Assembly (NCBI RefSeq): GCF_900103195.1
Contig: NZ_FMWU01000004.1
Span: 124,001 to 188,000 of the forward strand
Source of the DNA: Methylobacterium sp. UNC378MF
GTDB lineage: Bacteria > Pseudomonadota > Alphaproteobacteria > Rhizobiales > Beijerinckiaceae
Length of the DNA: 64,000 bases
Direction: 5' to 3'
Shown here: positions 43,250 through 51,855 of the stretch, in pieces
How positions within the stretch are numbered: position 1 is the stretch's first letter
Layout of the letters: every line of letters begins with the position of its first letter
The notes under the pieces: generated by a model
Database searches by the model: none
What the model was told of the DNA's origin: nothing
Seen by the model: only the letters and a program-made list of their open reading frames with translations
Program-made: the position numbers and the translations under genes

Positions 43250-43942
43250 ATGAGCACCAAGAATACGGCACGGACGACCACGCGGCTCCCGGCAGGCCAT
43301 TCCGCTCGCGTTCCGTCCGTCACCGGAAGCGCCGTGTTCGCGGGTTGCCCCGAACTCATCGGCACACCCTTCTCCTACGCTCGCGAGGAGGAGATCTATG
43401 GCGAGGCCGAGGAGGCCGAGTTCGTCTACAAAGTGGTCGAAGGCGCGGTGCGCACCCACAAGGTCCTGAGCGACGGGCGTCGCCAGATCACCGGCTTCCA
43501 CCTCCCCGGCGACCTGTTCGGGTTCGGTCAAGGCGAGACCCACCGTCAAACCGCCGAGGCTCTCGCCGACACCCATGTGCTGATCTTCCGGCGGCGGCAA
43601 ATCGAGCGCGCCGCCAGCGGAAGCGCCGCGGTCGCCTGCCAGCTCTGGACCATGGCCACAAACGACCTTCGGCACGCCCAGGATCTGACGCTCCTGCTCG
43701 GGCGGCGGTCGGCCACGGAGCGTGTCGCCTCGTTCCTGATGGAGGTGGACGAGCGCCTCGGCGCCACCGGCACCTTCACCCTGCCGATGACGCGGCGCGA
43801 CATCGCAGACTACCTCGGGCTGACCATCGAGACCGTGTCGCGCACGCTCTCGCAATTGGAGGAGGAGGGGGCCCTGCTCCGCGCCGGCGGCCGCCAAGTC
43901 AGCCTGCGCCGCGCTCGGCTTCGCCGCGTCGTCGAAGACTGA
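43250..43942 (+). CDS. fixK: FixK-like Crp/Fnr transcription regulator
   Basis: Protein of 230 residues. cNMP-type beta barrel (VYKVVEGAVRTHKVLSDGRRQITGFHLPGD) and C-terminal winged helix TRRDIADYLGLTIETVSRTLSQLEEEG. Glu194-Ser197-Arg198 (E-x2-SR) is the FNR/FixK recognition triad that reads TTGA half sites. Only two Cys (33 and 130), so no Fe-S cluster of FNR type; it is therefore FixK-like rather than an oxygen sensor itself. GTGAGGAGC precedes the ATG. It is the obvious candidate to bind the boxes found throughout 35-53 kb. Confidence 0.87.
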   Translation: MSTKNTARTTTRLPAGHSARVPSVTGSAVFAGCPELIGTPFSYAREEEIYGEAEEAEFVYKVVEGAVRTHKVLSDGRRQITGFHLPGDLFGFGQGETHRQTAEALADTHVLIFRRRQIERAASGSAAVACQLWTMATNDLRHAQDLTLLLGRRSATERVASFLMEVDERLGATGTFTLPMTRRDIADYLGLTIETVSRTLSQLEEEGALLRAGGRQVSLRRARLRRVVED

Positions 43943-44099
43943 GCGGGACGCCACATCGCACAGCGTATCGGTGCACCGTCCGACCGTAGCGTCCCCGGTG
44001 CCGCGCCTCTCTCTCGGCCGGTGCGGGCCTGCGGTTTCCGAGGCCGTCAAAGACCGCGGCCACCACCCGCCGGGCAACACCTCGCGGCGACGTCCGCGC

Positions 44100-44113
44100 T
44101 TGATCTGCCTCAA
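44100..44113. promoter_or_regulatory. FixK/FNR-type box, distal, before BON gene
   Basis: Perfect TTGA-N6-TCAA (TTGATCTGCCTCAA), 204 bp before the BON start. A 13-bp hairpin (44128-44158) lies between it and the proximal box. Confidence 0.6.
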
Positions 44114-44127
44114 GGCTGGCCGCGGCG

Positions 44128-44158
44128 GCCGCCCGAGGATGGCTGATCCTCGGGCGGC
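44128..44158. terminator. 13-bp hairpin between two FixK-type boxes
   Basis: Perfect 13-bp stem (44128-44140 with 44146-44158), 5-nt loop. It could terminate fixK-like transcripts or attenuate transcripts started from the distal box. No T-run follows. Confidence 0.45.
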
Positions 44159-44226
44159 ACCGTCGGGCACCGCTCCGGCGATGGATCGACGTGCAGCACC
44201 GACTCGGGCCGGGCGACACGCGGGCG

Positions 44227-44240
44227 TTGCGCTGGATCAA
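44227..44240. promoter_or_regulatory. FixK/FNR-type box, proximal, before BON gene
   Basis: TTGCGCTGGATCAA fits TTG[AC]-N6-[GT]CAA and is the exact reverse complement of the 35291, 51829 and 52509 boxes. Centre 76 bp before the BON start. Confidence 0.65.
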
Positions 44241-44309
44241 GGCTCCTTCGTCTCAACCGCGCAGGATCTCCAAGCCCCCACATCGCACGACGAGAACGGG
44301 AGAGACATC

Positions 44310-44975
44310 ATGAGGAAGGACGCCATGACCGACAAGGACCTGCGCCGCGCCGTGCTCGACGAACTCGATTTCGACCCCAGCCTCGACGCCGGCGACATCG
44401 GCGTGGCCGTGGCGGACGGGGTGGTGACCCTCACGGGCCATGTCGGCAGCTACGCCGAGAAGGTCGAGGCGGAGCGCGCTGTGCGCCGCGTCAGGGGTGT
44501 GCGCGCCATCGCGCAGGACATCGAGGTCCGCTACGCCGACGACAAGAAGGTCGCCGACGATCAGATCGCGGCGCGCGCCCTGGCGATTATCGACTGGTCC
44601 GTGCACCTCCCGAAGCAGGCCATCCAGGTGAAGGTCGCGGGCGGCTGGGTCACGCTGACCGGCACGGTGGATTGGCAGTACCAGATGGCCGGTGTCGAGG
44701 CGGCCGTCCGGAAGCTGTCCGGCGTGCACGGGGTGACCAATCTCATCGAGGTGCGGCCGCAGGTTCCGCCGAAAGCGGTCAAGGACAAGATCCTGGAGGC
44801 GTTCAAGCGGGGTGCCCTGTTCGAGGCCGACCAGATCAAGGTCACCGTGTCGGGCGACAAGGTCACCCTGGAAGGCGCCGTGACGGCCTGGGCCGAGCGG
44901 GACGCGGCCGAGCGCGCGGCTTGGTCGGTGCCAGGCGTGCGCGCTGTCGAGGACCGAATCGTCGCCCTGAGCTGA
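44310..44975 (+). CDS. Protein with three BON domains
   Basis: Protein of 221 residues made of three BON repeats of about 70 residues, each with the GVVTLTG-like core: VADGVVTLTGHV, AGGWVTLTGTV and SGDKVTLEGAV. There is no signal peptide, so it is probably cytoplasmic; BON proteins of this kind (as in OsmY or Kbp relatives) bind membranes or K+. GGGAGAG precedes ATG 44310; ATG 44325 is also possible. Two FixK-type boxes are upstream. It shares its transcript with the next gene (11 bp gap). Confidence 0.85.
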   Translation: MRKDAMTDKDLRRAVLDELDFDPSLDAGDIGVAVADGVVTLTGHVGSYAEKVEAERAVRRVRGVRAIAQDIEVRYADDKKVADDQIAARALAIIDWSVHLPKQAIQVKVAGGWVTLTGTVDWQYQMAGVEAAVRKLSGVHGVTNLIEVRPQVPPKAVKDKILEAFKRGALFEADQIKVTVSGDKVTLEGAVTAWAERDAAERAAWSVPGVRAVEDRIVALS

Positions 44976-44986
44976 GGAGAGCCACC

Positions 44987-45460
44987 ATGTCCCACGGAAC
45001 GCACGCGCCGGCGGTCTCTCACCGCCAGCCATCGTCTCCCATCAAGCCGGGCGCTCACGCCGGGCTTCACCACATCATCCTGACGCTGGCCCGCTGCCCG
45101 GAGCATCCGGACGGCAGCGCCGGCCGCGGCTACGAGATCGTCGCGCCGCTCGGGCCGGACGGTCGCCTCGACGCGGCGCTCTGGCACACAACGCGCGATT
45201 ATTGCCGCGTTCGTCGCTTCTGGACGGGCGAGCCGGACCGCCACGGCCGACTCGCGCACCGGGCGGGCGGAGAGGGCGGCGCGACCTGGCTGATCGACTA
45301 CGACGACCGCACCGATGCGGACGACGAGCCCGGCTATCGACTCGGGTCACACACCTTCATCGAGGGCGAGTACGTCTCCATCCGAGATGCGGAGGAGGAC
45401 GTCGATCACACGTTCAGAATCGTGCAGATCAGAGCGACGAGCGCGGGACACTCTGACTGA
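44987..45460 (+). CDS. Conserved hypothetical protein after BON gene
   Basis: Protein of 157 residues. HHIILTLARCPEHPDGSAGRGYEIVAPL, then DYCRVRRFWTGEPDRHGRL and TWLIDYDDRTDADDEPGYRLGSHTFIEGEYVSI. Rich in Asp and His; strand-rich. GAGGAGA 6 nt before the ATG. No function recognised; similar small proteins accompany low-oxygen stress loci in Rhizobiales as far as I recall. Confidence 0.7.
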   Translation: MSHGTHAPAVSHRQPSSPIKPGAHAGLHHIILTLARCPEHPDGSAGRGYEIVAPLGPDGRLDAALWHTTRDYCRVRRFWTGEPDRHGRLAHRAGGEGGATWLIDYDDRTDADDEPGYRLGSHTFIEGEYVSIRDAEEDVDHTFRIVQIRATSAGHSD

Positions 45461-45483
45461 GTCCGACGTCGCGCGCGGAGCCG

Positions 45484-45585
45484 GTGCGTACGTTCCGGTT
45501 CAAGATCCCGCGCGCGCCGGTCGGCGAGATGGTTCGATCGCTGTCCCGGCAGCCGACGCCGGATGACGTTGCAGGTGGCTCATGA
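45484..45585 (+). CDS. Possible 33-residue peptide
   Basis: GTG-started ORF behind GGAG: RTFRFKIPRAPVGEMVRSLS and a short polar tail. Codon use looks reasonable but the evidence is thin. Confidence 0.2.
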   Translation: MRTFRFKIPRAPVGEMVRSLSRQPTPDDVAGGS

Positions 45586-45629
45586 GGCCGCCTGCACGAT
45601 CCGGCCTGTGAAGGACACACCGCGACCGG

Positions 45630-46334
45630 TCAGACGGCCTTTCCGACGAGATGCCCGATGCCGGCGGTGACGGCCATTGCGAGGGCACCCCAGAAAGCCA
45701 CCCGCGCGGTCGGTCTCCAGATCTCCGCGCCTCCGACTTTCGCGGCCAGGGCGCCGAGCACGGCGAGGAAGAGCAAGGCGGCCGCCGACACCCAGTAGAT
45801 CGCAAGGTGGGCCGGCGAGACGGCAGCCACGACCAGCGGTAGCGCCGCGCCCGAAGAAAAGGTCGCCGCGGAGGTCAGCGCCGCCTGGATCGGTCGTGCC
45901 GTGGTGAATTCCGAGATACCGAGTTCGTCGCGGGCATGCGCGCCGAGGGCGTCCTTTGCCATCAGCTGCTCGGCGACCCGCACCGCAAGGTCACGGTCGA
46001 GGCCGCGGGCGATGTAGATCGCCGCGAGTTCCTCACGCTCGGCAGCGGGGTCCTGCTCGAGTTCACGCCGTTCACGGGCGAGATCCGCGCGCTCGGTATC
46101 CGACTGGGAACTGACCGAGACGTACTCGCCCGCCGCCATCGACATCGCCCCGGCCACGAGACCGGCGCTGCCCGCGACCAGGATCTCGCCGGTGGACGCC
46201 GTGGACGCAGCGACGCCCACGATCAGGCTCGCGGTGGAGACGAGCCCGTCATTGGCACCGAGCACCGCTGCGCGGAGCCAGCCGATCCGTTCGATCAGGT
46301 GGTTCTCAGAATGGAGCCTGCGCACGGTCGTCAT
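45630..46334 (-). CDS. VIT/Ccc1-family transporter
   Basis: Protein of 234 residues. RAAVLGANDGLVSTASLIVGVAA is the defining first helix of the VIT1/CCC1 family, then GAMSMAAGEYVSVSSQSD. A charged Glu-rich cytoplasmic loop (about 80-120) is the metal-binding region; three more helices follow. Such proteins move Fe2+ or Mn2+ out of the cytoplasm. It overlaps cytochrome b561 by 4 bp. An Irr-like box lies before the operon. Confidence 0.85.
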   Translation of the reverse strand: MTTVRRLHSENHLIERIGWLRAAVLGANDGLVSTASLIVGVAASTASTGEILVAGSAGLVAGAMSMAAGEYVSVSSQSDTERADLARERRELEQDPAAEREELAAIYIARGLDRDLAVRVAEQLMAKDALGAHARDELGISEFTTARPIQAALTSAATFSSGAALPLVVAAVSPAHLAIYWVSAAALLFLAVLGALAAKVGGAEIWRPTARVAFWGALAMAVTAGIGHLVGKAV

Positions 46335-46918
46335 GGCCTCTCGAAGGGACGTTGCGCGGCGCGGCCGGGGAGGATGCGCCGCAGGATGCCGTCGTGCCAG
46401 AGGTAGTGGTGGACCAGGGCCGCCGCGGCATGGAACAGCGCCAATGCCATCAAGATGTTGGCGGCCAGCCCGTGCCAGTGGGTGAGCAGCCGGCGCCAGG
46501 CCGGGTCGCCAACGGCCGGCAACGCGAGGGGACCGACCAGGGTGACGCCGCGCACGAGGGCATTGGCGATGCCGAGCCCCGCGATCACGAAGAGCAGCAG
46601 GTACAGGGCGGCATGGGTCATCATTGCGAGCACATGCAGCGAGCCTGGATCATCGACGGGAAGCTGGCGCCCACCGGCATGGCGCCAGACCGGGAACGCA
46701 ACGATGACGGCCGTCAGGACGAAGCCCAGGTCGAAGTGGACCGACCAGATCCCGGAGCGCATGGCACCCTTTGGGACGAGGTCTTCGAGAAAGGTACCGA
46801 TCAGCCAGAGCACCAGCACGAGCCCTGCGGTCAGCCAGTGCAGGGCGATGGTGCCCCGGTCGTAGGTCGCGGTGCCCCGCCTGCCGGGCGTTGCGTCCAC
46901 CGCCGTGTTCATGCGCAT
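46331..46918 (-). CDS. Cytochrome b561
   Basis: Protein of 195 residues with four membrane helices and the four heme-ligand His positions of the cytochrome b561 family: TIALHWLTAG, WSVHFDLGF, MMTHAALYL and LTHWHGLAANILMALALFHAAAAL. It probably carries electrons between quinol and a periplasmic acceptor. Middle gene of the operon, overlapping both neighbours. Confidence 0.87.
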   Translation of the reverse strand: MRMNTAVDATPGRRGTATYDRGTIALHWLTAGLVLVLWLIGTFLEDLVPKGAMRSGIWSVHFDLGFVLTAVIVAFPVWRHAGGRQLPVDDPGSLHVLAMMTHAALYLLLFVIAGLGIANALVRGVTLVGPLALPAVGDPAWRRLLTHWHGLAANILMALALFHAAAALVHHYLWHDGILRRILPGRAAQRPFERP

Positions 46919-47226
46919 CGCGGCATCTCCGTTGCGGCCGTATCCAGAGCGGGTGGAGCCTCACGAGTCTCGAGCGTACCGGCTTCGACGGGCTGGCGCG
47001 GGAGAATGCTCCGGATCCTCACGCTCGGAATTCGCAGGGCCGGGGGCGCGCGGCCGGTCAGGCCGGGCAGCCCCGGCCTGACAAGCTCGCGTTCGAGTCG
47101 CGGCCGCATCGTGCGCCTGACGAAGCCCGAGAGCTTGGAGCGCCCGTCGCGCGCCGGGCGTCGCAACAGCGCCTGCCGTCCCGGGTTGAGCGCCTCCCAC
47201 GGCAGCGAGATCTTGATATCGGACAT
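46909..47226 (-). CDS. Hypothetical protein, first gene of VIT/cyt b561 operon
   Basis: Protein of 105 residues; starts MSDIKISLPWEALNPGRQALL and becomes Arg/Pro-rich. It overlaps the cytochrome gene by 10 bp. No SD: the Irr-like box ends 6 nt before the ATG, so translation would be leaderless if the gene is real. No family recognised. Confidence 0.4.
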   Translation of the reverse strand: MSDIKISLPWEALNPGRQALLRRPARDGRSKLSGFVRRTMRPRLERELVRPGLPGLTGRAPPALRIPSVRIRSILPRQPVEAGTLETREAPPALDTAATEMPRCA

Positions 47227-47231
47227 CGTAG

Positions 47232-47248
47232 TTTGGAATTAATCTAAA
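47232..47248. promoter_or_regulatory. Irr-type iron control element (ICE-like)
   Basis: On the minus strand TTTAGAT-TAA-TTCCAAA matches 12 of 14 fixed positions of the remembered Irr consensus TTTAGAA-N3-TTCTAAA. It lies directly before an operon with an iron-type VIT transporter and a heme protein, where Irr control makes sense. Confidence 0.45.
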
Positions 47249-47432
47249 TTCATGCCGCCACGCAAGCGGTGGGATGTGGCGGAGCGCGACATCACCCGCC
47301 GGCTGCCGATCTCATGGCGGTCCAGGCGCAAGCCCGTCGCACGGAAGAGGAGGGGGTCGAGGGCTGAGATCGGCGCATTCCGGGGCGCCATCCTCGCGCC
47401 CTGAAGCCGCTCGGCGCATCAGGCCGGTCCCC

Positions 47433-47446
47433 TTGAGATGGATCAA
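47433..47446. promoter_or_regulatory. FixK/FNR-type box before universal stress protein 3
   Basis: TTGAGATGGATCAA is a perfect TTGA-N6-TCAA, centre 75 bp before the start at 47514. Confidence 0.65.
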
Positions 47447-47513
47447 AGCCCAGGCCACGGGCACGGGCGAGGATACCTCTGCCGGGCCGACAGCGCGGTG
47501 ACGGGAGGCGGCC

Positions 47514-48329
47514 ATGCGGATATCGAACATCTTGGTCTCGGTCGATCTCGGGGCAGCGGCCAAGGATCGCGTCCGGCTCGCCACCGACATCGCGGCGCGC
47601 TTCGACGCCACTCTGACCGGCATCGCCGCGCGGCAGCTCGTCACCATGATCCCGGTCGACAGTCCCGATGTGTCGGAGCGCATCGTCGAGATCGAGGAGA
47701 CGCGGGCGAAGGAGGAACTGGCCGAGGCGCACGCGCTGTTCCTGCGCGAGACCGGCGATCGGGTCAGGACCGCCTGGCGGGGAGCGCTGGCCGAACCTCT
47801 GGCCTATTTGGTGGAACAGGCCCGGGCCGCCGACCTCGTCGTGGTCGGCCGCCTGGGACCGGCGGACGGAGATCCCGGGCTCATGGGTGTCGCCCCGGGG
47901 AGCGTGTTGATGGAGGTGGGTCGTCCCGTCCTCGTCGCACCACCCGGCGTCGAGAGCCTTGCGGCCAAGCGGGTCGTCGTGGCCTGGAAGGATAATCGCG
48001 AGGCGCGCCGGGCCGTTCACGACGCCCTGCCGCTCCTGGTGCGAGCCGACCAGGTCCATGTCGCGGTGGCGGGACCGGAGGCGGGGCGGGAGGGTGCGGC
48101 CGACGTCGCCGCGTATCTGTCGGGTCACGGCGTCACCGTTACCACCCACCTGCTGAACAAACCCGAGATCGGCGCCGCCGACGAGATCCTCCGGTTCGCC
48201 CGACGGGAGGACGCGGACCTCATCGTCATGGGCGCCTACGGCCATTCCAGGCTGCGCGAGTGGATCTTCGGTGGCGCCACCCGCGACATGCTGCAGGGCA
48301 CGTCCCTCTGCTGCCTCATGAGCCATTGA
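47514..48329 (+). CDS. Tandem universal stress protein 3
   Basis: Protein of 271 residues with two Usp domains: NILVSVDLGAAAKDRVRLATDIA and KRVVVAWKDNREARRAVHDALPL. The second domain ends in an intact loop GAYGHSRLREWIFGGATRD and CCLMSH. Close paralogue of the protein at 37387. GGGAGGC before the ATG, box upstream. Confidence 0.88.
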   Translation: MRISNILVSVDLGAAAKDRVRLATDIAARFDATLTGIAARQLVTMIPVDSPDVSERIVEIEETRAKEELAEAHALFLRETGDRVRTAWRGALAEPLAYLVEQARAADLVVVGRLGPADGDPGLMGVAPGSVLMEVGRPVLVAPPGVESLAAKRVVVAWKDNREARRAVHDALPLLVRADQVHVAVAGPEAGREGAADVAAYLSGHGVTVTTHLLNKPEIGAADEILRFARREDADLIVMGAYGHSRLREWIFGGATRDMLQGTSLCCLMSH

Positions 48330-48505
48330 CGCGCCCGGCAGCGATCCGGCGCTCCGGCGCTCGGGCTCGTCCTCACCGCCGCGCCCGCGGCCGCTCGGGA
48401 GGGCCATGGGCGACAAGGCGAAACCGACGCCCGGACCAACTGCCTGCGATGCCACGCGGTCGGGTGCGTCGGGGAACGGCCCGCCACCGGCCGGCATGGC
48501 CGCGA

Positions 48506-49945
48506 TCAGGCAGCCCATCGGATCGTATTCCGACCCGCCTCCTTCGCGTCGTACAGCGCGCGATCGGCGCGCTCCATCAACAATTCATAGGCTTCGCCCG
48601 GACGTGCCGAAGCCACCCCCATGCTCAGGCTGATGAACGCTACGGATCTGGCATCGATCGTGAGCGGCGAACCATGGGCGCTGGCACGGATTCGCTCGCA
48701 TACTGCTTTTACAAGTTCGAGATCGCTGTTCAGTAGAAGGATCACGAACTCGTCGCCGCCAAGACGTGCGACCAGATCTCCCGTGCGGACATGGGATGTG
48801 AGCAGCGATGCCAGGTGCTGAAGCGCCCGATCACCGGCCAGGTGACCCCAACGGTCGTTGATCTGCTTGAAATGATCGAAGTCTATAGCGATCAGGCTGT
48901 GCCACGGCGGAGCCTGTCTCGGCAACAGCCTCCTGATTTCTACCTCGAAACCTCTCCGGTTCAGGATCCCGGTCAACGGATCCGTGAGAGCACGCGCCGT
49001 CATCTCGAGGTCATGGGCGGCGAGAGCCGCCGTTAGCCGGGCCCGGGCGGAGACTTCGGCAGCAACAGGCAGACAGGTCAGCAGTATCACGGCGAGGAAG
49101 ACTTGAAAGGCCCGAGCCTGCGTGGCGGCATCCGCGGCAATCAACACCATCGGTCCCTGGCCATGCATCGTGGCGATGCCCCCGATAACCGCCACGACCA
49201 TGACGGCAGCTTTCGCACCCAGCCGTCCGAGTCGGAAGCTGACGAGCATCAACGGCGGAAAGATCGCGAATAGCAGCGGACGATCTGTGCCGAAGAAAAC
49301 GAAATAGGTGACGGCGCCTGCGAGAACCAGCACGGCAACCGCCTCCACCCTCTCCAGCCAAGTCATGCCGGCGAAGCAGGTCACGAAGTCGCCGCGAAAT
49401 GCGGCCGCGAGAAAGGGCGTAAAAACGACGAGGCCGAGCCCGTCGCTTGCAGCCCAGGCACCGAAAGACTTCAGCAGCGGCTCGCCGAAAACCAGGAAGG
49501 CGGTCGAAGCGCCGACGACGCCGCTTATCGCCGGCGCCAGCAACCCCGCGATGAAGAGGAAGCGGACGACGGACCGCGTGGATTGGAGAATGCCGTCCCT
49601 CCCACCCGATCTTCGCAAGAGGAATACCGCCAACGACACCTCTGCGAGATTCGCGAATCCGTAAAGAAGCGGACCGACGACGGTACCTCGCAGGATCAGG
49701 TTTGCTGAAACATTGGCAACGAAGCCGGCGCTCAGCACGGTGATCCATCGCGGTCGAGCATCCGCCAGCAGCAGGGCCACCAAGATCGCATTGGCTGGCC
49801 ATATGCAGGCTATGTCTCGCCCATTGCTTGTTAGATAAATCGTCAAGGCAGCGGCACCGAAACAAAGTGACGCTGCTGTGAGCCACAAACGGCTATCTTC
49901 TTTCGCTTTGTTGTAACGGCCGAGACTGTCGCTGCTCATGACCAT
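48506..49945 (-). CDS. Diguanylate cyclase with MASE1-type membrane sensor
   Basis: Protein of 479 residues. The N-terminal half has eight or so hydrophobic helices starting AALTIYLTSNGRDIACIWPANAILVALLL, as in MASE1 domains. The C-terminal GGDEF domain has DPLTGILNRRGFEVEI, IDFDHFKQINDRWGH and the active-site RLGGDEFVILL; no RxxD inhibitory site is obvious just upstream of GGDEF. It makes c-di-GMP. Two ATGs (49945, 49939) are possible. Isolated gene; AT-rich region upstream. Confidence 0.9.
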   Translation of the reverse strand: MVMSSDSLGRYNKAKEDSRLWLTAASLCFGAAALTIYLTSNGRDIACIWPANAILVALLLADARPRWITVLSAGFVANVSANLILRGTVVGPLLYGFANLAEVSLAVFLLRRSGGRDGILQSTRSVVRFLFIAGLLAPAISGVVGASTAFLVFGEPLLKSFGAWAASDGLGLVVFTPFLAAAFRGDFVTCFAGMTWLERVEAVAVLVLAGAVTYFVFFGTDRPLLFAIFPPLMLVSFRLGRLGAKAAVMVVAVIGGIATMHGQGPMVLIAADAATQARAFQVFLAVILLTCLPVAAEVSARARLTAALAAHDLEMTARALTDPLTGILNRRGFEVEIRRLLPRQAPPWHSLIAIDFDHFKQINDRWGHLAGDRALQHLASLLTSHVRTGDLVARLGGDEFVILLLNSDLELVKAVCERIRASAHGSPLTIDARSVAFISLSMGVASARPGEAYELLMERADRALYDAKEAGRNTIRWAA

Positions 49946-50325
49946 ATCATGAACCGACGTCTGTAAATTAGTCGTTAACTGTAGTCAACTAATAGTTTGT
50001 AATATATATTGAAATCAGCCGCAGGTGAACGGCGCGTCGGCAACTACCGATTGAATACACACAACCAGCCGCACGCAAATGAGCGATGATGTGATCGAAA
50101 TCGGCGCATCATTTTTCGCAGCTCATGGACCGCGCGGTGTCGAAGACCGCGCATCGACGTCAAAGCGAATCGACAAGAGCTCAATACCAATCCCAGAGGG
50201 CAGGCGGATGAACGCCGAAAATCCGGCCTGACCCAACGGGAAGGCATCGGACCTTCGGGCGGGTTGGAGCATGACTCTGTGCAGCGGCACGAGGCTGGGT
50301 AGCCTTGTCCGCGAGGCCAAGGATT
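49946..50325. other. AT-rich intergenic region
   Basis: About 380 bp. The 49955-50010 part is strikingly AT-rich for this genome and has TTAGT...ACTAA inverted halves around GTTAAC. Probably the GGDEF promoter. No gene recognised. Confidence 0.4.
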
Positions 50326-50679
50326 TCAGCGTGGCCCTTCGTTGCGCAGGGCATCGTGAGCTCTGCCGCCGTCGAGAACAATCAGGGCGCGGCCACGGGC
50401 CGCTGTGCTCGGGCATTCCAGGCTTTCGAGCAGGTCCGCAATGACATCGTCTAGCTCAGATGCAGCCGTACCGTAGAGCTCGAACGCGTATTGGTGGCAT
50501 GCACGCTGTTTCGGGTCGAGCGTGGCCTCCATCGCGACCACCTCATCCGACCCTCTTCGGCGCAGGTCCGTCGCCAGTTTCCGATACTGTGCCAGGATGT
50601 CGGCGCCGACCTGCGCGGCTTTGGCTTCCACAGCCGCATCGGCCGCACCCATCAGGTGCGCAATGCCTGGTCCTTCCAT
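50326..50679 (-). CDS. Hypothetical helical protein
   Basis: Protein of 117 residues: MEGPGIAHLMGAADAAVEAKAAQVGADI..., mostly helix, with CHQYAFELYGTAASELDDVIADLLESL. A very good SD (GGGAGG 6 nt before the ATG). It starts 60 bp after the stress protein at 50739 and may share its transcript. No family recognised. Confidence 0.6.
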   Translation of the reverse strand: MEGPGIAHLMGAADAAVEAKAAQVGADILAQYRKLATDLRRRGSDEVVAMEATLDPKQRACHQYAFELYGTAASELDDVIADLLESLECPSTAARGRALIVLDGGRAHDALRNEGPR

Positions 50680-50738
50680 CGTCAGCCTCCCGCAAGTTGA
50701 TGTCCGCGATGTCGCGGGATGTGAGAGCCAGCGTTCGG

Positions 50739-51548
50739 TCAATGGCTCATCAGGCAGCAAACGGGACTGCCCGCGAGCAGCGCGCGGGTAACGCCGCCGG
50801 AGACCCACTCGCGCAGGCGGCCGTGGCCGTATGCGCCCGTGACGATCAGGTCGGCGCCGTGCTGCACGGCCGCCTCAACAAGCGCCTCGGCGGCCGCGAT
50901 TCCCTGGGCTTCCGCCCGAACCGACGTTGCGCAGACGTCATGGGCCTGGAGAAAGGCGATGACGTCCCGTGTGTCGTCGGTGCCGTGTCCCGTATCGACG
51001 GTCACCACCACAGCCTCGGATGCCCGCTTCAGAAATGGCAGGGCATCCCGGACAGCACGGCGCGCCTCGCACGTATTCGTCCATCCGACGGCCACCCGTT
51101 TCGCTGCGAGACGGCCGACCTCGGGCGGGACGATCAGTGCCGGACGGCCGAGGCCCATCAGGATGTTACCGGGATCGACGCACAGACATGGGTTCCCGTC
51201 GCCGCCCCGACCAAGGATTACGAGGTCAGCGGCGGCGGCCTGTGACGCCAGAAACGCCGAGGGGAAATCGAGGTTCGAGCGCCATTCGACCCGGCGCTGT
51301 CCACCTGCAGCCGCTTGGAATACGGCCTGGGCGCGGTTGAGGTCGTCCAGCACGGCCTCCTGGATCGAAGGGATGCAATACGCACCACCCGGCGTCGGTC
51401 CCACGGGGCAGCCGCCGTAATCCGGCATCTCCGCCGCGATGCCGATGAGGCGGGCCTGGAAATCGTCGGCGAGCTGTGCGGCAAGACGGACGCGGTCCCG
51501 CGCAGGCTCGCCCAGGTCGACCGCAACCATGATGTTCGCGATGGTCAT
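50739..51548 (-). CDS. Tandem universal stress protein 4
   Basis: Protein of 269 residues. NIMVAVDLGEPARDRVRLAAQLA and KRVAVGWTNTCEARRAVRDALPF start the two Usp domains; the second ends GAYGHGRLREWVSGGVTRALL and CCLMSH, an intact ATP loop. No box directly before it; the nearest is at 51829, separated by the BON remnant, so the two are probably read together. Confidence 0.87.
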   Translation of the reverse strand: MTIANIMVAVDLGEPARDRVRLAAQLADDFQARLIGIAAEMPDYGGCPVGPTPGGAYCIPSIQEAVLDDLNRAQAVFQAAAGGQRRVEWRSNLDFPSAFLASQAAAADLVILGRGGDGNPCLCVDPGNILMGLGRPALIVPPEVGRLAAKRVAVGWTNTCEARRAVRDALPFLKRASEAVVVTVDTGHGTDDTRDVIAFLQAHDVCATSVRAEAQGIAAAEALVEAAVQHGADLIVTGAYGHGRLREWVSGGVTRALLAGSPVCCLMSH

Positions 51549-51664
51549 GGAGGCACTCCGGAAAGCGGTGACGGGGGCCGGGATGGGCGCGGGGCGGTGC
51601 CCGCCCCACGGCGGCAACCCGCTGCGCGCAGGCCCCGACAGACCCCCTGAGGGGTGACGATGCC

Positions 51665-51757
51665 TTAGTCGACCGCGACGCCGAGATGGGCCGCCTCCAC
51701 GCTCGGCTCGAAGTCGAGTTCGTCGATGACGTTCTCGCGGATCAGCTTGTCACCCAC
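51665..51757 (-). pseudogene. BON-domain gene remnant
   Basis: GTG-started reading frame of 30 codons with GGGGAG 8 nt upstream. It is similar (16 of 30) to the N-terminus of the BON protein at 44310: DKLIRENVIDELDFEPS against DKDLRRAVLDELDFDPS. It hits TAA where the homologue has Asp, yet the same frame continues GIVTPQG, matching GVVTLTG, before similarity fades. The FixK-type box and SD remain. Confidence 0.6.
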
Positions 51758-51828
51758 CGTGGCACTCCCCGAAGGACCCAGGTCTCGCCAGGCCGAAGCC
51801 GACGCTAAAACCTGCAAGCGGCCCGACA

Positions 51829-51842
51829 TTGATCCAGCGCAA
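51829..51842. promoter_or_regulatory. FixK/FNR-type box before BON remnant/usp4
   Basis: TTGATCCAGCGCAA, identical to the 35291 and 52509 boxes; centre 78 bp before the BON remnant start. Confidence 0.65.
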
Positions 51843-51855
51843 ACGGCGTCGGTGA

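Noticed and set aside
51600..51660. Further continuation of the BON remnant past the stop
   Set aside because: Similarity is lost after about eight residues, so no boundary can be drawn.
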